Under the pieces are notes generated by a model, which ran no database searches, was not told the DNA's origin, and saw nothing but the letters and a program-made list of their open reading frames with translations. A DNA stretch of 64,000 nt. Source: Papio anubis. Its lineage: Eukaryota; Chordata; Mammalia; Primates; Cercopithecidae. Both the position numbers and the translations under genes were made by a program. The stretch spans positions 34,991,376 through 35,055,375 of the forward strand of contig NC_044976.1 in assembly GCF_008728515.1 (NCBI RefSeq). The letters run 5' to 3'. This document shows, piece after piece, positions 59,540 to 64,000 of this stretch. Each line of letters opens with the position of its first letter. Position 1 is the first letter of the stretch.

Positions 59540-59880
59540 CCCTTCAAAGTCCAGTCATGTGCTGCCTAACTGTCTTGGTCAACAGTGGACTGCATATACA
59601 ATAGTGGTCCCATAAGATGATAATACTATTTTTGCTGCACCTTTTCTATGTTTAGATAAGTTTCCATACACAAATCCCTACAGTATTCAGTAGAGTAGCA
59701 TGCGGTACAGGTGTGTACCTAGGAGCAATAGGCCATACCATATAGCTGAGGTGTATAGTAGGCGCTACCATCTAGGTGTGTGGAAGTATAGCCTATGATG
59801 TTCCAACTACAATGAAAATGCCTAATGACATTTCTTAGAATGTATTCCCGTTGTTAAGTGATGCTTGACTGTATATTGCT
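59540..59880. mobile_element. Interspersed repeat, family unassigned
   Basis: gtcatgtgctgcctaac, ggtcccataagatgataatac, ggagcaataggccatacc and ttgttaagtgatgcttgact are ordered blocks of a widely dispersed element. The class is uncertain. Confidence 0.45.
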
Positions 59881-61389
59881 TTGGGAGGTTTTGTTCTCAC
59901 TCCAAAGTCACTATCATTGCTCAAAATGCCTTTGGAACTCGTCTCTGGAAATGGAGTGGATTCTTGGGAAGAACCTCAAAGTCAATGGTGGTGATGAATC
60001 TTCCTTTGACTTTTGATGGCAAGTTGGATAAGAGAGTTATGGCTGGGGGACTGAGGTGTGTGTAGCCAATGATTATTCCAAAGGCTGGTGAGAAAGCTAA
60101 TCACATGGCCACAGGTGATTGGCCTTCTGGCCAGCCCTTCCCCCAGATTCTCAGAGCCTTTGAAACCTCCCTGCCATTCTTCCTGCTCTTTGGTTTTAAT
60201 GGGGTCAGGAGACCAAGGCATCCACAGCATTCTGTACCTACGGTGGCAAGACAACTGGCCAATATAACCTTCACTGGGAGTTTGGATCTGTGTTTTCTCT
60301 TGGGCTTCAGGAAGGCTGGAGTTCTCCACTTCGTTTCTGGTTAAGGCAGAAAATACTACATTTCACCGTTGGTTACGATTTCCCTGAAAAAGGCATTATT
60401 TTGTCCAACTTCCCTTGAAAGATGGGAACAGATGTCAAGCCTTTGCTGTTTCAGTTCATTACTCAGAATGAAAGGCCCAATCTTGGCAGGCTCTTCCCAC
60501 TTGTGCAAGTTTTCTTTGAGGATGATTCACAAAATCATAGGCTGTCAGAGGTGGATGAGAGAACTTCAAGTCTATTCGAGGAATACATCTATTCCAACCC
60601 CACATTTTTTTTTAACAGAAGGAAACTGAGGCTTGAAGAGAAGCTCCTTGGTCTTTGCTATAATATTTACAGCAATCATGTCCTTGAACGACATCAAACC
60701 CCTGACTTGTACAACACTTTCATTGGTCTAATGGGTGTTTTGTTAGCTCTCCTGCCTCACCAAGGACCTTTCTGTATTATTTCTAAACCTCTGGAGCAGG
60801 CAGGATGGTCTTCCCAGGACACTACTTCATCCCCATAAGCAGCTTTCCAGTTACCAAGAATCTGTTGGGGCCCTCCTGGCTCCTCCTCCTCCCAGTCTCC
60901 TCTATCCTTGCATGAGGTCACCTGGCCCCACCCATTCTATCACACCCTTGAAGGTAAGAACAATTCAACCTGCTATAGCTCCATCTTTTGGTCCTCAGTC
61001 TCCAGATACCCTGGCTGCTGGTTGAAACCTGCCTTGTACTCCAGACTAAAACCTGGACATCTTCCTACCAGGAATGGGGTTGGGACTGTGGTCCCAGCTC
61101 TAACAACTTGTCACTGATCAGCCTTCTCTTAGGACAGGGGTCCTCCCAAGGGTCTGAGATCTGGCCTCTGACTCCCACACAGCTTGCTGCCTGTGTCTGG
61201 TGTCCCTGCTGCAAGCTGCCTGATTGGATTCCCAAGTATAGTGCTTACCAGATTCCTCATCTCCGTGTTCCGCCTCTTACTTGGGATCCCCATTGAACAT
61301 GCCAAGCATGACTCAGTGTACTGCATATGCTGCCTATGCCTATGCCATCTTCCCAGTATCCCTGCCAGGTGGTCAACATCCTCGCCATA

Positions 61390-61525
61390 TTCCAGATGGG
61401 GACAGGGTGGCTTAATCAGGCTAGGAGGCTCGTTTAAACTGGTAAGTGGCTGAGCCAGTACTTGGACCCAGTTAATTGTGATCTAAAAGCCCAACATTTT
61501 ACCACTCTACCATGCAAGCCACACG
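61390..61525 (-). mobile_element. MIR fragment, antisense
   Basis: ggtaagtggctgagccagtacttggacccag... ccaacattttaccactctacc. Confidence 0.5.
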
Positions 61526-61529
61526 TAGT

Positions 61530-62270
61530 GGATTGAATTACGTCCCCCCACATTATGTTCAAATACTAACCCCTGATACCGGTGAGTGTGATCTTATTTG
61601 GAAATAAGGTTTTTGCAGATGAAATCAAGTTAAAATTAAGTTATACTGAATGAAGGTGGGCCCCAAATCCAATGACTGGTGCCCGTATAAGAAGAGAAAA
61701 AGAGGAGGCCGGGTGCAGTGCCTCACGCCTGTAATCCTAGCACTTTGGGAGGCCGAGGTGGGTGGATCACTTGAGGTCAGGAGTTCGAGACCAGCCTGGC
61801 CCACACGGCAAAACCCCGTCTCTACTAAAAATATAAAAATTAGCTGGGCGTGGTGGCATGCACGTGTAATCCCAGCTACTTGGGAGGCTGAGGCAGGGAA
61901 AAAATTGCTTGAACTGGGAGGCGAGGGTTGCAGTGAGAAGAGGTCACACCACTGCACTCCAGCCTGGGCGACAGAGCAAGATTCCGTCTCAAAAAAAAAA
62001 GAAAAAGAAGAGGAAAAGAGGATGCACAGATACACATGGAGAAGGCCATGTGATGCTGGAGGCAGAGACTGGAATAGCAGATACAAGCCAAAAGCACCAG
62101 GGACTGCCAGCCACACCAGAAGACCGGAGAGAAGCATGGAACAGGTTCTCCTTCAGAGCCTCCGAAAGGAAATAGCCCTGCTATCACCTTCATTTCTCAT
62201 TTCTGACCTCCAGCACTGGTGGTTCATGGCCATTTGATGTGGCAGCTCTAGGGAACTAACATACCTGCCA
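61530..62270 (+). mobile_element. ERVL-MaLR solo LTR (MLT1/MST type), interrupted by an Alu
   Basis: The left part (gtagtggattgaattacgtcccccc... gatcttatttggaaataag... gtataagaagag) and the right part after the Alu (gagaaggccatgtgatgctggaggcagagactgg... cagctctagggaactaaca) match the MaLR LTR pattern. No retroviral coding sequence is attached. Confidence 0.75.
61706..62010 (+). mobile_element. Alu inserted in a MaLR LTR
   Basis: Full dimer. Flanking gaaaaagagga-like sequence on both sides is a likely target duplication. It divides the LTR at 61530-62270. Confidence 0.92.
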
Positions 62271-62689
62271 CTTAGACCCTGTGCAGGATGCATGGGGCTC
62301 CTTCCACAGCCTGCTGCTGTCCCCACCCTAGCACCTGTCCCACTCTGAAGGGCAAGCTTCATGGCTGGACTCACCCTGCCTTGTCCTGAGCCCAGTGTTG
62401 CATTCCCAGAGACCTGAACTTGACTCTGGCTCCTGACCATGGGGCTTCCCAGCATGCACTTCACATTGCCTGGCTTGGGAGCCTTGCAGCTGCAGAAAGC
62501 TGCTGGTATACCCTTGCCACCTCCAGGTCCCTCTGCTGCTTCCACAGCTGCCTAAGTAAACCAGCCTCACTCCTGCCATGCATACGGGACTCTTCCCCAG
62601 GGACTCTGCTGGCATCCCGCCCACCTCTCTGGTATGTGGCATCATGGAATTCACCTTCTGCTCTTTTCCCAAAGTGGTGTTTCTCCAAC

Positions 62690-63470
62690 TAGAATCTGTC
62701 CCTATCCATGGTGCTAATTAAAGTAGGTCAGGACTTCCTAATGCCCTTAGGATAAAAAAATTCTTACTAGGGTTGCTTACAGCCATGCATGATCTAGTCC
62801 AGTGCTGTCCAACAGAGCTTCCTGCAACGATGAAAAGGTTCTCTATCTGCACTACCCAATATGGCAACTGTGGGCCACACGTGGCTGTCAAGCATTTGAA
62901 ATGTGGCTGGTAAGACTAAGGAACTGAATTTATACTTTAATTGAATTTTAATTAATTAAAGCTTAAAATTAAATAACCCCCCGTGGCTGGTGGCTGCTGC
63001 ATTGAAAGGCTCTCCCACATTTCTCACACTGTCCTCCCCTCCTGTCTTCCTCCCAGCCTTCCTGCAGCCCCTCTGATCCATGTTCTCTCTCTTACCTCCG
63101 GATGCTGCACGTGCACTGTTCTCCACCCGGAACCTCTTCCTCCCCAAACTCTTTGTCTAGTGAATGCTGACTTCTGCTTCAGATCTCAGCCCAATCATCG
63201 CTTCCACAGACACAAGCCTCAGAGGAAATCAGGACTCCCTGGTGACTGCTCTCATCACACCAGGCACTTGTCGCTCCCAGCACTGATCACGGTTGTGATT
63301 TTAGAGGCATTGGCTGATTCTCTGGGTGTTTCCAACCCCCCCGACCATGAGCTCAGGAGAGTGAGGCCAAAGCCTGTCACCTTTTCACCGTTGTGTGCCC
63401 CATGGCTGGCACAGTGTCTGGCACATAATAGGCCTTTTGTAGAGACTCTGTGAATGAATGAGTAGGATGT
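62690..63470 (+). mobile_element. L2 element interrupted by MER5A
   Basis: L2-like text (ttgcttacagccatgcatgatctagtcc) stops at the MER5A and resumes at ctctcccacatttctcacac. It runs through the typical 3' end (tgtgccccatggctggcacagtgtctggcacataataggcc, then gtgaatgaatga). Confidence 0.65.
62796..63005. mobile_element. MER5A-like hAT relic
   Basis: Opens agtgctgtccaacagagcttcctgc and continues with catttgaaatgtggctgg and an AT-rich centre, then the gtggctggtggctgctgca end. It sits inside an L2 element. Confidence 0.7.
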
Positions 63471-64000
63471 TGCTGGTTTAGACGAAGCACCCAGCGAGCA
63501 TGTCCTCTGAGTCAGCTCGCAGAGCACATGGCCATTTACAAGAGGATAAAGCAAGTCACAGATGGTGTCTGTGGCTGAGCCACAGCCTTCAAGCTTAAGA
63601 ACACACTGTGTCCCTGAAGGGCCCTGGACATGAACCTGACAAACCAACACCCTGAACAGTCCACACATTTGAACACAGGGGAAACAGGTGCTAGCTCATT
63701 CATAAGTGTCAACCGATGGGTCAACTACTAGTACCTGTGATTCATTCACTGGTTTCCTGAGCTGGCAGCAGCCTCACTGCCTAACAGTGAGGAAAGATGT
63801 GTGTACCCTTCCTGGGCCTGAGAGGATATAGCCCAGTTCCTGAGACCCAGCAAGCTCCATCCCTGTGCCTCTGTCCTTCGGGAAGGATGGGTAGGTCTTC
63901 CCTGCTTCATAGACCCCATAGGGGTCCCCAGGTTGGATGCACCATAGGCTCCGTGTCCCATCACTGCAAGTTCTCTCCCCACACCTCATTCCCTGACAGT

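Larger units (their letters stand above)
27340..64000 (-). other. GRIK3: GRIK3 gene, 3' half (six terminal exons, introns, 3' UTR)
   Basis: GluK3 is a kainate-type ionotropic glutamate receptor subunit. It forms tetrameric cation channels, alone or with other GluK subunits, at pre- and postsynaptic membranes. Six minus-strand exons (224, 119, 218, 223, 251 and 195 nt including the stop) join in frame into 409 codons with canonical GT/AG junctions and no internal stop. GluK3 is preferred over GluK1/GluK2 because of the pore segment FGMGSLMQQ, the VKDGAT stretch, the SKPSALVKNNEEG loop (one residue shorter than I recall in GluK1/GluK2) and the tail ending STSLAPVFP. Residue numbers in the entries below assume a 919-residue protein. 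Upstream exons and the promoter are outside the window. The human gene has 16 exons as I remember it, which would make these exons 11-16. Confidence 0.97.
57048..64000 (-). other. GRIK3: GRIK3 intron upstream of the M1 exon (partial)
   Basis: It runs off the window. It contains an AluJ-like element (57606-57915), an unassigned repeat (59540-59880), a MaLR LTR split by an Alu (61530-62270) and an L2 split by a MER5A (62690-63470). The exon that should end in the codons for ELIDH was not found. Confidence 0.9.

Noticed and set aside
61650..62237. 195-codon open frame
   Set aside because: Spans LTR and Alu sequence; the reverse strand gives the usual antisense-Alu peptide.
62983..63453. Possible proline/leucine-rich gene at the right edge
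   Set aside because: The sequence is the L2 3' end.
57048..64000. A further GRIK3 exon ending in ELIDH
   Set aside because: Looked for the expected reverse-complement codons near acceptor/donor words and did not find them; probably beyond the window.

Overview
This is primate nuclear DNA. It is dense in Alu, MIR, L2, L1 and MaLR-LTR relics and in simple repeats, has no prokaryote-like gene packing, and has one spliced gene, read on the minus strand. The gene is GRIK3 (kainate-type glutamate receptor subunit GluK3, formerly GluR7). The window holds its last six coding exons and a 3' UTR of about 6.3 kb. The exons join in frame into 409 codons, residues 511-919 if the full protein has the usual 919 residues. 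They cover the second ligand-binding lobe (S2), M1, the pore loop, M3, M4 and the cytoplasmic tail. The amino-terminal domain, S1 and the promoter lie beyond position 64000. One Alu (52327-52602, exact 12-bp target duplications) carries base changes I associate with the AluY subfamilies of Old World monkeys, so the source is probably a macaque or relative rather than human.

Layout: 1-27339 is intergenic DNA downstream of GRIK3, and I find no convincing gene there. It alternates old repeats with AT-rich unique blocks that look like conserved non-coding elements (near 95-345, 3165-3500, 6835-7370, 8580-9260, 14325-14535, 17975-18240, 19660-19810 and 22000-22140). It also holds two GGAT-type arrays, a MIR element amplified in tandem (2470-2838) and an L1 fragment interrupted by a rearranged inverted copy of nearby DNA (11765-11997). 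The GRIK3 3' UTR (27340-33649) has two AATAAA signals near its end and no Alu, L1 or MIR that I recognise. It does contain TA and CA repeats and a degenerate tandem array.

Exons lie at 33650-33844, 36765-37015, 37881-38103, 48407-48624, 51118-51236 and 56824-57047. All ten splice sites inside this set are canonical. The introns hold Alus in both orientations, MIR/L2/L1 relics, an ATCC array and a CA-rich minisatellite. From 57048 to the end is the next intron upstream.

I see no sign of an undescribed gene system. The most unusual items are the templated insertion in the L1, the tandem MIR, the repeat array and Pumilio-type sites in the 3' UTR, and inverted Alu pairs flanking the pore and M4 exons. 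Repeat family names come from remembered consensus sequences, not from a database search.
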